This document shows positions 63,975 to 64,000 of a DNA stretch of 64,000 bases, piece by piece. The translations under genes and the position numbers were made by a program. The DNA is from Dipylidium caninum (lineage: Eukaryota > Platyhelminthes > Cestoda > Cyclophyllidea > Dipylidiidae): positions 371,601 through 435,600 of the forward strand of contig QEYB01001194.1 of assembly GCA_017562135.1 (NCBI GenBank), read 5' to 3'. The notes beneath the pieces were generated by a model. The model did not search any database and was not told the origin of the DNA. It saw nothing but the letters and a program-made list of their open reading frames with translations. Positions within the stretch are counted from its first letter, which is position 1; each line of letters begins with the position of its first letter.

Positions 63975-64000
63975 CCATTGCTAGGAAGTATCTCTCTCTT

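Overview
The window looks like a gene-poor, repeat-rich piece of an animal nuclear genome. It has no operons, dense coding or bacterial-type genes. The one gene I can identify with confidence is split by GT-AG introns, and most long reading frames are spurious. A parasitic flatworm with a large genome, such as a tapeworm, is my guess. No marker in the sequence proves it.

Genes cluster at 24-31.5 kb. A P3-type (SLC10A3-like) member of the sodium/bile-acid cotransporter family lies on the minus strand (26584-31499). Its exons have clear splice sites, but the reading frame breaks repeatedly, mostly by one extra base in a short homopolymer. Facing it on the plus strand is the probable 3' end of an unrecognised gene (25730-26097, poly(A) signal at 26207). 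Beyond that, on the minus strand, are the first two exons of an Obg-type GTPase related to GTPBP10 (24081-24616), frame-broken and apparently without its GTPase half. Four weaker exon candidates lie at 19-23.5 kb.

Most of the rest is old interspersed repeats, found here by comparing the window with itself. R1/R2 is a composite element of several kb: copy A at 6.1-8.5 kb (minus), copy C at 37.2-40.7 kb, copy B at 43.2-48.0 kb, and fragments at 0.35, 3.4, 15.5 and 39.3 kb. Its copies share a 13-nt palindromic core close to GCCTATTTAAGGC, and R2 carries it in inverted arms. R3 is a near-identical inverted pair at 28.3-29.0 and 33.1-33.8 kb that brackets the 5' half of the transporter gene. R4 (33.9-34.8 and 48.6-49.3 kb), R5 (13.9-14.3 and 55.0-55.4 kb) and R6 (11.9-12.4, 50.1-50.5 and 53.3-53.8 kb) are diverged pairs or trios. 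A tetranucleotide TGCC array of about 300 bp sits at 58.0 kb.

I see no tRNA, rRNA, CRISPR array, reverse transcriptase or transposase. Repeat boundaries are read by eye and may be off by tens of bases.
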